Shown here piece by piece: positions 1-6,667 of a stretch of 26,034 bases of DNA. The first letter of the stretch is position 1. Every line of letters begins with the position of its first letter. Both the position numbers and the translations under genes were made by a program. The notes under the pieces are model-generated. The model was not told where the DNA came from. It was given only the letters and a program-made list of their open reading frames with translations, and did no database searches. Origin of the DNA: Deltaproteobacteria bacterium (GTDB lineage: Bacteria; Desulfobacterota; Desulfobaccia; Desulfobaccales; 0-14-0-80-60-11); contig JAMCQY010000365.1 of the NCBI GenBank assembly GCA_023381945.1, forward strand, positions 1 through 26,034, read 5' to 3'.

Positions 1-88
1 GCTTCTCCACCGCCTTCTCACCACCCATCGCCTTCACCTGCGCCTCTTTGTCCCGCAACTCCTTGAGCTTCTCTGACACTGTCTTCAT
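1..88 (-). CDS. Acyl-CoA carboxylase carboxyltransferase subunit, N-terminus (partial)
   Basis: Only the first 29 codons are in the window; the gene runs off the left edge. The visible peptide begins MKTVSEKLKELRDKEAQVKA and continues with MGGEKAVEK. This is the typical opening of biotin-dependent carboxyltransferase subunits (propionyl-CoA carboxylase beta chain, methylmalonyl-CoA decarboxylase alpha chain), where it precedes the conserved GKLTARERI segment, not visible here. These proteins transfer a carboxyl group between biotin and an acyl-CoA in the cytoplasm. The start is fixed by an AGGAG ribosome site a few bases upstream (plus-strand positions about 93-98). The exact acyl-CoA substrate cannot be told from this fragment. 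Confidence 0.7.
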   Translation of the reverse strand, partial: MKTVSEKLKELRDKEAQVKAMGGEKAVEK

Positions 89-473
89 AAAAGACTCCTC
101 TCACAGACCCCACCTCACATCTGAAAGGCGGGAATGGAGCGATCCATCAGAATTTTCAATATGTCTTCCTTAAATATGTCCAGGCACATTCCGAGAAAAA
201 ATAAGGAAGGTTACGAACGATAGGGTATCAGGCGGGATTGCTGGGAAAAAGTGCAGGATTTCTGATTTTGTTGTCAAAAATAATATTACAAGGCTCAGGA
301 AAAATTGCGGCTGGAGAGTCAGTGGCAATGACCCCGCATAGGTTCTAGTGCCGTGACTTTTCTTCGGGAATTTCCAGGCGGTATTTGATGGCCACTGCCT
401 GCGCTTTGGCAGCCTGGCCGTCGCCCGGAGAAGTGCAGAGAATGATCTTCAGGTTACAACCGTTCTATGCAGA
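89..473. other. Intergenic region, no convincing gene
   Basis: This 385-base stretch is the 5' leader of the carboxylase gene plus the region downstream of the enolase-superfamily gene. I see no hairpin with a T-tract, no REP palindrome and no promoter that I trust. On the minus strand, 452-346 can be read as about 35 codons (LKIILCTSPGDGQAAKAQ...) ending in TAG, without an ATG, GTG or TTG start. It has a coding-like composition and may be the tail of a decayed gene, but I cannot name it. Confidence 0.4.
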
Positions 474-1607
474 TCAGGCGCAAAGTTGGTGGTGCGAAAC
501 CGAGAAGTCAGATAAGACCTGATCGAGAACCTCGATTCCCAGGCCGCGACCGGGAAGGCTGGGGGCCCGTCCCCCTGGCCCGAATATCACCGGTTGAGCC
601 ACGGGTTCCCGGGCGAACAGGAAGGGGGAAAAAGAGCCTTCCAGATAGATCAATTCCGGGGCGCAAGAGGCAAAGTGGCGGCCCGCGGCGGAGAGAATAC
701 TGGTCTCTCCCACCTGGCATCCCAACTGGCAGCGAACCCCGGCAGCCGCGGCCGTCTGCCTGATCCGGTTGGCTGCGGCTAAACCGCCGCATTTGGACAG
801 GCGCAGATTGAAGATATCGCAGGCCTTGAGGTCGATCAATCTCCGGGCTTCGGCTTCGGTGCACAAGGACTCATCGGCAATGATGGGCAGGCCGGTGGCG
901 GCGCCCACCTCTTTCAAGCCCTCAAAATCCTCCTTGGCCACCGGCTGCTCCACCGCACTGAGGCGGTAAGGTGACATCTTCCGGAGACGGTGAATGGCCT
1001 CGGCGGGAGTCCAGGCGCAGTTGGCGTCTAGACGAAGATCTACTTCCCAACCCAGGGTCTCACGGGCCAATTTCAGGACCTCCAGGTCGTCAGGCCCTCC
1101 CACTTTCAGCTTCAGAAAAGGCATGGCCATCCGCTTCACCAAGCCGAGCATTTGGGCCATTTGCTCCCGGGGCGCCATGGGGAGCACCGCACTGTAAATC
1201 AGGCTGCCATTGCCCCGAGGGCCGAAAAATTCATGCAGCGGCATCTTGAAGAAGCGGCCGGCGGCATCCAGCACGGCGGTCTCCAGGGCGCAAAAAGCCG
1301 CGGGATGCCGCTCCCCGCCGGTTTGCCGGAACAGGTCAGTCAAGGTTGCTTGCAGGCGAGGCGGAGAGGAAAATTTCCGCCCCAACAGAGCCGGGATCAG
1401 GACTTTCAGCAGGAAGGCCAGGCTTTCAGGTAAGGTTTCCCCGGTGACGTAATTTCGGGGCACTCCTTCGCCGTACCCAGGTTCGGGAACGTCCGCAGTC
1501 ACTTTGACCACCAGGTTTGCCGAGCCGTTATGCGAGGCTAAGTTATGCTTGATCGGGGAGAGAAATGGCAGATCCAGGTGCCAGATATCCACCTTCCTGA
1601 TGATCAT
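474..1607 (-). CDS. Enolase-superfamily enzyme (muconate lactonizing / dipeptide epimerase-like)
   Basis: A 377-residue protein of the mandelate racemase/muconate lactonizing enzyme family. Such enzymes abstract a proton alpha to a carboxylate and stabilise the enolate with Mg2+. All expected residues are present: the KxK motif in FLKLKVGG (K166, K168), metal ligands D194 (LDAN), E220 (VEQP) and D245 (ADES), and the opposite-face lysine K272 (LSKCGG). Possible substrates include L-Ala-D/L-Glu (murein peptide recycling) or o-succinylbenzoate; the sequence alone does not decide. I chose the ATG at 1607 (MIIRKVDIWHL), which has a GAGG-type site just upstream, over an ATG at 1619 that lacks one. 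The start lies inside the upstream acyltransferase gene (65-base overlap), which suggests translational coupling. Confidence 0.8.
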   Translation of the reverse strand: MIIRKVDIWHLDLPFLSPIKHNLASHNGSANLVVKVTADVPEPGYGEGVPRNYVTGETLPESLAFLLKVLIPALLGRKFSSPPRLQATLTDLFRQTGGERHPAAFCALETAVLDAAGRFFKMPLHEFFGPRGNGSLIYSAVLPMAPREQMAQMLGLVKRMAMPFLKLKVGGPDDLEVLKLARETLGWEVDLRLDANCAWTPAEAIHRLRKMSPYRLSAVEQPVAKEDFEGLKEVGAATGLPIIADESLCTEAEARRLIDLKACDIFNLRLSKCGGLAAANRIRQTAAAAGVRCQLGCQVGETSILSAAGRHFASCAPELIYLEGSFSPFLFAREPVAQPVIFGPGGRAPSLPGRGLGIEVLDQVLSDFSVSHHQLCA

Positions 1608-2487
1608 TCCCGGCCTCATGGTGAGTCTTGATCAGCTTACCAAATTCCTTCCAGTGATACCATTGCTCAGGAAAGGTCCGCACCGCACTTTCCAAAATTG
1701 CGAGACACCTCTCACCAGCGGCTTCGGAGTCCACCGAGGTGAGTCGGCAGGTATAGCGCCGGCGGCGCTCCCGCTGCAACAATGCAGTAACCACCGGGGC
1801 CGTGGTGCGCCGCTGTAAAAACTCCAGGGTCAGGTCCGGGGAAAGCCGGCGGCCGAGAAAGTGCGCCACCCGCCGGGAATCCGGTCGCCAACTCTCGAAT
1901 TCATCGCATTCAATGATGAGAATCCTTCCTAACTTAAGAGCCTGCAGCGCCGCCCAAAAGCCCTTGCCCCGGTCCGGCTCGATCAGGTCCAGGCCAATCT
2001 TACGGGAACGACGGCCTTGGGCGTGCCTAAGCCGCGTGCTCCGGAACCGGCAGATCATGGAAGTGGGGAAGCCCTTCAACGTCAAGGCTCCCGGCAGAAA
2101 TTCCACCGCACCGAAATGACCGGTCACCACAATGACGCCGCGGCCGGCCGCCAGGGCTCCCAGCAAGTTCTCCAGCCCCTCAAAATCAACCCGGTTCTTT
2201 AAAAAATCCACCAAGTGGAGGAAGTCGGTATAACCTACAAAAAGTTTTTCGTGGTAGTGATCGAAGATACCTGTGAAGGCGGCTCGGATCTTCTCCTGGA
2301 CCTGTGCGCCGGTCAGGGTCCCCTGGAAAACTCGCCTAATCGTTTCCCCAATCAGGGCTCGTTCCTGCCGATTTATCAGATAGTAAAGGCGGCCAAGGGC
2401 TCGAATGCCCTCTTGGGAAGCACCGAAGGGCAGGAATCGGAAAAGCAGGTGGTTCCAATTCATCTGGAGAAACTTGCTCAGGCTCAT
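1543..2487 (-). CDS. LpxL/HtrB-like lysophospholipid acyltransferase
   Basis: A 314-residue protein resembling the lipid A biosynthesis acyltransferase family, which adds a secondary acyl chain to a lipid acceptor at the inner membrane. The catalytic HxxxxE motif is visible as HFGAVE (H124-E129), preceded by the usual hydrophobic strand (GVIVVTG). The length is typical for the family. Near the C-terminus, EQWYHWKEF resembles the family's conserved QWxW region. The start at 2487 has only a weak ribosome site. It is the first gene of a minus-strand pair with the enolase-superfamily gene, which it overlaps by 65 bases. It could modify lipid A or another envelope lipid; the true acceptor is unknown. 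Confidence 0.75.
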   Translation of the reverse strand: MSLSKFLQMNWNHLLFRFLPFGASQEGIRALGRLYYLINRQERALIGETIRRVFQGTLTGAQVQEKIRAAFTGIFDHYHEKLFVGYTDFLHLVDFLKNRVDFEGLENLLGALAAGRGVIVVTGHFGAVEFLPGALTLKGFPTSMICRFRSTRLRHAQGRRSRKIGLDLIEPDRGKGFWAALQALKLGRILIIECDEFESWRPDSRRVAHFLGRRLSPDLTLEFLQRRTTAPVVTALLQRERRRRYTCRLTSVDSEAAGERCLAILESAVRTFPEQWYHWKEFGKLIKTHHEAGNDHQEGGYLAPGSAISLPDQA

Positions 2488-2618
2488 CTTGGATTTCCGG
2501 AGCGTAAAAAGTGTGAGGACACGCGCCTTTCCCTGGCATTTCAGAAATAATTTTGTTAGGCAGTCTATCTTAGCACAAAAGTCTGGAACAATTCTCTAAA
2601 TAATTCATTTGTTTGATT

Positions 2619-2753
2619 AAACGCTTTATAGCGATTGCCAAAATTAATTTCTTGTAGGGGCGCACCCGCGTGTGCGCCTTCCTGCGGGCGGACACATGGG
2701 TCCGCCCCTACAATCCATCGGGTTATCGGAAAAAACTTTTGGCAAACGCTTTA
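2619..2753. repeat. Direct and inverted repeats bracketing a REP element
   Basis: The 10-mer AAACGCTTTA occurs at 2619-2628 and again at 2744-2753, on both sides of the REP at 2654-2711. An imperfect inverted repeat with arms of about 19 bases and 3 mismatches (2625-2643 and 2737-2755, core TTGCCAAAA/TTTTGGCAA) brackets it as well. The arrangement looks like a small non-autonomous insertion with a target duplication. The 3' repeat copy lies within intron maturase sequence. Confidence 0.4.
2654..2711. repeat. REP composite (two hairpins), GTAG...CTAC type
   Basis: A 58-base element beginning GTAGGGGCGCACCCGCG and ending GGGTCCGCCCCTAC. It consists of two imperfect hairpin halves separated by a short spacer. 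It matches the element at 11267-11325 in reverse orientation, apart from the spacer. The GTAG foot is typical of REP sequences recognised by REP-associated transposases. Confidence 0.8.
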
Positions 2754-3054
2754 AGTTGCGAATCCGGGGACTGATTCGCGCCGGCAGACACCTGGACCCG
2801 GCCCAACTGGTGAGTCGTCTTCGCCTCTTTTTGACCGGCTGGCGGGGCTACTTTGGCTTTTGCGAAACTCCCCCGGTACTGCGGCGGCTTGACAAGTGGC
2901 TGCGGCGTCGTCTCAGGATGGTGTTCTGGCGGCCAAGACGGCAGGCAGCGCCCACGGTCCGTGGCGGCTCAGCCGCAGCCCGGCCCTAAGCTTCGCCCTG
3001 CCTAACGCTTATTTTATCTCGTTGGGCCTCCCAACTTTAGCACCTGGGAGATAG
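2726..3054 (+). pseudogene. Group II intron maturase C-terminal remnant, frameshifted
   Basis: Sequence from about 2726 encodes the maturase (domain X) and C-terminal part of a group II intron-encoded protein. Visible are KRFKLRIRGLIRAG, then FLTGWRGYFGF, then LRRLDKWLRRRLRMVFW, all hallmarks of the family. After about 2940 the match moves to another frame: reading from 2941 gives AGSAHGPWRLSRSPAL, then ALPNAYF and SLGLP, the classical C-terminus, ending at TAG 3052-3054. About 20-30 residues that normally separate these blocks are missing, so there is an internal deletion plus a frameshift. The reverse transcriptase domain is entirely absent upstream. The remnant cannot make a working protein. 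Confidence 0.85.
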
Positions 3055-3065
3055 CTTAACCATCC

Positions 3066-3129
3066 GAACCGCCGGGTACGGACCCGTACGCGGTGGTGTG
3101 ACAGGGAAAGCCCGCCAGGGCCTACCTAT
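3066..3129 (+). ncRNA. Group II intron domains V and VI
   Basis: Domain V folds as ACCGCCG (3068-3074) paired with CGGTGGT (3091-3097), and an upper stem GTACG (3076-3080) paired with CGTAC (3085-3089) closed by a GACC loop. Domain VI follows: AGG (3103-3105) with CCT (3125-3127) and GCCC (3110-3113) with GGGC (3118-3121), leaving an unpaired A at 3124 as candidate branch point and AT as the 3' end. Domain V seems about two bases shorter in its internal bulge than I would expect, so it may no longer be catalytic. Confidence 0.75.
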
Positions 3130-3164
3130 GTCAATTATTTATGTCTAATCCGTAACGTTCTCTA

Positions 3165-4757
3165 CTACTTCGCTGTCGTCATGCTTGCGGGCTTGACCCC
3201 GCCGTTCTTTTCCTTCGCTTGCTCTGCCTTTTTGAGTTCCTCCGGCAGCTTTTGCCGGAAGCCCCCGGTATCCTTATCCAGTTCGGCCTTCGAAATATTG
3301 TAATCATACAGCGTCTGCAGATAATCACCCCGGAAAACTCCATAGCGCTCGAAGGCCAGGAAGATGTCGTCCATCTTGCCCAACCCCATGTCGAAGTTGC
3401 TGAAGGTGGTCACCAGCCAGCGGCGGGCGTTGATATAGGCCTTCTCCAAGCCGATGGAGCCCTTATATTTGGTCTGGACTTCGCCGTAATCTTTGGCCAC
3501 CTGGATCGGGATGCCCATTAAAGCAAGTCTTTGTTGATGTTTCAACTGTTCCAGTTCCGCCTGGGCCTGCCGGACCTTGGCGTTCAGGATGCCGAAATCG
3601 AAGTGCCATTTGGCCCCCACAAAGGGAAAGGCAAAATTGTCATTAAAATAATCAAGTATATAGGGGTCCGGTAAATGTTGGCGTCCCGGGGCCCCGGCCA
3701 ACTGCCCGATAACTGCAAAAAAGAAAGACGGCAGCCGGTCGGCCTTGGCGGCGTCCACCAGCAGTTGCCGGGCCACCAGGCCTTCTTTCAACTGCCGGAA
3801 CTCCGGACGCATCTCCAGGGCAGTGGAGACGTAGCTACCCAAGGGCCCGGGAGCAGCAGGACTGGGCAGGTCCGTGGCGACCTGGAAGTCCTGATTGGCA
3901 GGATAGTTAGTCAGAGCTTTCAAGGCGGTGTAGGCCGTCTTGGCGCCTTCCTCGGCCTCGGCGCCGGCTTTATCGACTGCCCCTTCATAGGCGGCCAGGC
4001 GGTATTTGTCGGTTTCCTTAACATTGACCGAGCCCGCGGCCATAAGCCGGTTGATCCGCTCGCCCGTGTCCTTCAGATAGGTTCTGGCCTCCTTCACGGT
4101 ATCCTTGCCCTGGTTGGCCAGAATCAGGCCGTAGTAAGCCTTGGCCACCAGGACGATGATTTCCCCCTGTTTGGCCACCACGGCCTCTTCTTTGACCTTG
4201 ATGTTCCTTTCGGTGGCCTCTTCCCGGTAGGCAATCTTGCCGAAGGTGTAGAGGGGCTGGACTACGGTGAAATCCATGCGGCCGAAGATATTGATGCCAC
4301 GCGTGCTACTTTTGGAGTCAGGGTAATACATACGGCGAGGCTGATCTCCGGACGGAATGATCGGCAGGCGGGCATTGGGCACCACGCCGGTCATGGCCGT
4401 GGCGTCGAATTGGGGCCAGCGATAGCCATGGACCTCTTTTTTCTGTTCCTTAGCCAGCTTGACTTCACTGCGACTGGCCTTGACGTCCGGGCTGAATTGC
4501 AGCGCCATGATCTTTAGCTGGTCAAAGGTCAGCACGGGGCCGGCAGACTTGCCCGGCACCTCGGGGCGGGATTGGGTGTCTGCCGGAGCCTGAACCTCTT
4601 CCGGGATCTTAACATTTGGTGGTTCCTGGGCCTCCGCCGGTTTCTGGTTCGCTACCGGCTTCCGGGTTGTCGCCGGTGGGGCTGAAATTGCCGCCACAGG
4701 CGCCAGTATAATGGCCAGGCCCAAGATAATCCCCCCAAAACGGGCCCGTCGAGACAT
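3165..4757 (-). CDS. TolC-family outer membrane efflux protein
   Basis: A 530-residue protein with an N-terminal signal peptide: arginine-rich start, a hydrophobic stretch of about 18 residues, and likely cleavage near AISA. A Pro/Ala-rich segment follows, then the TolC-like repeat beginning VLTFDQLKIMALQFSPDVKA. The long alpha-helical, coiled-coil-like segments with Gln/Glu/Lys/Ala bias are typical of the trans-periplasmic channel formed by trimeric TolC proteins. The C-terminal tail is Lys/Glu-rich. A strong ribosome site (AGGAGGGG) lies 6 bases before the ATG at 4757. No inner-membrane pump or adaptor gene is adjacent, so its export partner is elsewhere. It is divergent from the GalE-like gene. 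Confidence 0.8.
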   Translation of the reverse strand: MSRRARFGGIILGLAIILAPVAAISAPPATTRKPVANQKPAEAQEPPNVKIPEEVQAPADTQSRPEVPGKSAGPVLTFDQLKIMALQFSPDVKASRSEVKLAKEQKKEVHGYRWPQFDATAMTGVVPNARLPIIPSGDQPRRMYYPDSKSSTRGINIFGRMDFTVVQPLYTFGKIAYREEATERNIKVKEEAVVAKQGEIIVLVAKAYYGLILANQGKDTVKEARTYLKDTGERINRLMAAGSVNVKETDKYRLAAYEGAVDKAGAEAEEGAKTAYTALKALTNYPANQDFQVATDLPSPAAPGPLGSYVSTALEMRPEFRQLKEGLVARQLLVDAAKADRLPSFFFAVIGQLAGAPGRQHLPDPYILDYFNDNFAFPFVGAKWHFDFGILNAKVRQAQAELEQLKHQQRLALMGIPIQVAKDYGEVQTKYKGSIGLEKAYINARRWLVTTFSNFDMGLGKMDDIFLAFERYGVFRGDYLQTLYDYNISKAELDKDTGGFRQKLPEELKKAEQAKEKNGGVKPASMTTAK

Positions 4758-4790
4758 AGTTATCCCCTCCTCGGAAAATCGAATATGTAT

Positions 4791-4819
4791 ACATTAGAAA
4801 CTAGATGAGAAATAGTCAA
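4791..4819 (-). promoter_or_regulatory. Candidate sigma70 promoter for the TolC-like gene
   Basis: On the minus strand TTGACT (4819-4814) is followed after 17 bases by TAATGT (4796-4791). The -35 box is good and the -10 box weak. It lies 34-62 bases upstream of the start codon in an AT-rich spacer. Confidence 0.35.
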
Positions 4820-4951
4820 TCCTATTTCAACCAATGAGTATAATAGCAGGGATATCCGCTGAATTCAGTAAATTTTTCCGGAAATGGAACATAAATTATT
4901 TTCCCATTCCGCGGCAGGCGAATTTATTGCCATCAGCTAGGAGGATCAGTT

Positions 4952-4969
4952 ATGATGAGGCCGAGGTGA
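4952..4969 (+). other. Five-codon upstream reading frame in front of the epimerase
   Basis: The best ribosome site in this leader (AGGAGG, 4939-4944) is 7 bases before an ATG that reads MMRPR and then TGA (4967-4969). The TGA is in the same frame as the epimerase, which restarts at ATG 4976. Either this is a coupling mini-ORF, or the original start has been cut off by a nonsense change. Confidence 0.4.
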
Positions 4970-4975
4970 TCTTTG

Positions 4976-5911
4976 ATGACGGATGGCAAACGGATTCTGG
5001 TTACCGGGGGGGCAGGTTTCATCGGCTCGCATCTGGCCGACGCCTTTGTGAACCACGGCCATGAGGTGGCGGTGGTGGATAATCTCAGCACCGGACGTAA
5101 GGAACAGGTGCCGGCCGCGGCCCAATTCTTCCCTTACGACATCAAATCGCCGGAAACCTTCGACCTGATTTGCCGCTGGCGGCCCCAGGTGCTGGTGCAT
5201 CACGCCGCCCAGATGAGCGTGCGCGTCTCCGTGGATGATCCGGTAATGGATGCCCAGGAAAATATCCTCGGGTCCTTGAATCTCTTCCAGGCCGCGGCCC
5301 GGGCGAAGACCAAAAAGATTATCTTCGCCTCCACAGGCGGCGCCATGTACGGGGATCAGGCGCCGGTGCCGGCCCGTGAGGCTGACCGGGCTCAACCTGA
5401 GTGCCCTTACGGTATCGCCAAGCTGGCAGTGGAGCATTACCTGCATTTTTATCAGCGGGAGCACGGCATCATTCCCGTCTGCCTGCGTTACGCCAATGTT
5501 TACGGGCCGCGGCAAAACGGTCTGGGCGAGGCTGGGGTGGTCGCCATCTTCATCGAAAAATTCTTGGCCGATGAGCAGCCCGTCATCAACGGCGACGGCC
5601 TCCAGACCCGGGACTTCGTTTACGTCGGGGATATCGTGGCAGCCAACCTGCTGGCCCTGGATTACCCCCGGGAAGGCATCTTTAACATCGGCACCGGCCG
5701 GGAGACGGATATCCTCACCCTCTACCTGGAACTCCAGGGTATCCTCGGTTCAAGCCGTGGTCCGGTGCACGGACCGGCTAAGCCGGGAGAGCAGCGCCGC
5801 AGCGCCCTGGACAGCACCAGGGTCCGGGAACTCCTGGGCTGGGAGCCTCAAGTCAGCCTGTCTGAGGGCCTGGCCCGTACCGCCGCCGCCTTTCGGGAGC
5901 GCACCAGATGA
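4976..5911 (+). CDS. NAD-dependent epimerase/dehydratase, GalE-like
   Basis: A 311-residue extended short-chain dehydrogenase, likely a nucleotide-sugar 4-epimerase or dehydratase acting in the cytoplasm on UDP- or dTDP-sugars. The NAD-binding motif TGGAGFIGSH is at residues 10-19, and the adenine-ribose acidic turn is in VVDNLSTG. The catalytic residues are S/T in FASTGGAMYG (about 119-120) and Y145xxxK149 (YGIAK). LRYANVYGPRQ and RDFVYVGDIV are further family hallmarks. The length is typical of the family. It starts at ATG 4976, with GAGG at 4963-4966; a stronger site just upstream serves a five-codon frame. No sugar or polysaccharide genes are adjacent, so the substrate stays open. Confidence 0.8.
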   Translation: MTDGKRILVTGGAGFIGSHLADAFVNHGHEVAVVDNLSTGRKEQVPAAAQFFPYDIKSPETFDLICRWRPQVLVHHAAQMSVRVSVDDPVMDAQENILGSLNLFQAAARAKTKKIIFASTGGAMYGDQAPVPAREADRAQPECPYGIAKLAVEHYLHFYQREHGIIPVCLRYANVYGPRQNGLGEAGVVAIFIEKFLADEQPVINGDGLQTRDFVYVGDIVAANLLALDYPREGIFNIGTGRETDILTLYLELQGILGSSRGPVHGPAKPGEQRRSALDSTRVRELLGWEPQVSLSEGLARTAAAFRERTR

Positions 5912-5932
5912 ATTGATTTATCGGAATCATTC

Positions 5933-5958
5933 GTAGGGCAGATTTAAAACTGCCCTAC
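5933..5958. repeat. REP-like palindrome, GTAGGGCAG...CTGCCCTAC
   Basis: A 26-base near-perfect palindrome (one mismatch) with a GTAG foot, 41 bases upstream of the REP transposase. It is a sequence variant of the GTAGGGGCGGGTTT family found elsewhere in the window. It may also act as a weak terminator for the epimerase gene. Confidence 0.7.
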
Positions 5959-5998
5959 AAAACAAGAAATAAGTTATTGTCTTTATTGTTTAACTTCA

Positions 5999-6568
5999 AT
6001 GAAGATCCGTCCCAAACGAAAACCCCTTCGCCTTCCATATTTTGATTATTCCCAAAATGGTGCATATTTTGTGACAATTTGCATAAAGAATCGGGAATGC
6101 CTGTTAGGAAAAATTAGTAATGGTGAAATGCTGTTGAATTATTTGGGCGAGATCGTTCTCCAATCATGGCTCGATTTACCAAACCATTATCCTCTTATTG
6201 AGATAGATGAATTTACCGTAATGCCCAATCACTGTCATGGCGTAATAGTAATGACAGACGTAGGGGCGGGTTTGAAACCCGCCCCTACAAAACCGCCCCT
6301 ATCCGAAATCATCCGTGGATTCAAAACATTCTCTGCCAGGAAAATTAATTTGTTTCGCAGATTGCCTGGAAGACCTGTATGGCAGCGCAACTTTTACGAA
6401 CATGTGATTCGTGATGAAAAGTCGTTAAATCGCATTCGGGAATATATTTCCACCAATCCTCGACGTTGGGAATTAGACCGGGAAAATCCGCAAATGACTG
6501 GGAAAGACGAATTCGACGATTGGTTAGCCAAATATAAAGGTAGCCCTCTAAAGCGTTGTAACTGCTGA
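5999..6568 (+). CDS. REP-associated tyrosine transposase (RAYT, Y1/HUH family)
   Basis: A 189-residue HUH single-strand DNA transposase. The metal-binding pair is HCH in VMPNHCHGVIVM (H78, H80), and the likely catalytic tyrosine is Y149 in RIREYISTNP. The N-terminal block (FDYSQNGAYFVTICIKNREC) and the VWQRNFYEHVIRDEKSLNRI block are typical of the family. RAYTs cut and join GTAG-footed REP hairpins as single strands. Residues 88-97 (VGAGLKPAPT) are encoded by a complete REP palindrome (6260-6288), in the variable linker between the HUH strand and the next helix; the frame is kept. The gene is clearly more AT-rich than its neighbours, which suggests acquisition. All catalytic residues are present, so it may be active. 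Confidence 0.9.
   Translation: MKIRPKRKPLRLPYFDYSQNGAYFVTICIKNRECLLGKISNGEMLLNYLGEIVLQSWLDLPNHYPLIEIDEFTVMPNHCHGVIVMTDVGAGLKPAPTKPPLSEIIRGFKTFSARKINLFRRLPGRPVWQRNFYEHVIRDEKSLNRIREYISTNPRRWELDRENPQMTGKDEFDDWLAKYKGSPLKRCNC
6260..6288. repeat. REP palindrome inside the transposase gene
   Basis: GTAGGGGCGGGTTT, one central G, then AAACCCGCCCCTAC: a perfect 14-base-arm palindrome. It is identical to the element at 13800-13828 except for the central base. It lies fully within the transposase coding sequence, read as VGAGLKPAPT. A further partial half (CCGCCCCTA) follows at about 6293-6301. Confidence 0.9.
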
Positions 6569-6595
6569 ATATCACATAGATCTCGCCATTTATTC

Positions 6596-6623
6596 TTGCT
6601 ATCCGTCAAAAATCGAGTAAATT
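6596..6623 (+). promoter_or_regulatory. Weak candidate promoter for the ABC cassette
   Basis: TTGCTA (6596-6601) and TAAATT (6618-6623) with a 16-base spacer, each matching the sigma70 consensus at 4 of 6 positions, lie 45 bases before the ATPase start. This is the best pair I found, but it is not strong. Confidence 0.25.
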
Positions 6624-6667
6624 TGGAGGTTGAGCAATTTCATCGCCACTGCGGATGGGATTATTGC

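Larger units (their letters stand above)
2726..3129 (+). mobile_element. Group II intron, 3' remnant
   Basis: The remnant comprises the maturase tail followed by the ribozyme's 3' domains V and VI, in the order expected for a bacterial group II intron. It ends at CTACCTAT (about 3122-3129), a typical intron 3' end. Domains I-IV and the reverse transcriptase are missing. The 5' side is cut off near the REP insertion at 2619-2753. It lies just downstream of the TolC-like gene, in antisense orientation to it. Confidence 0.8.

Noticed and set aside
346..452. A short minus-strand coding-like frame (LKIILCTSPGDG...)
   Set aside because: It has no ATG, GTG or TTG start after the preceding stop, is only about 35 codons long, and matches no family I can name. 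It is mentioned only as possible gene debris.
2672..2989. A 105-residue protein starting MRLPAGGHMG
   Set aside because: Its first residues are REP sequence and its last residues are out of frame with the maturase family. It is an intron remnant, not a gene.
3675..4517. A 280-codon plus-strand frame opposite the TolC-like gene
   Set aside because: It lies fully within the TolC-like gene, and the coding signal and signal peptide support the minus strand.
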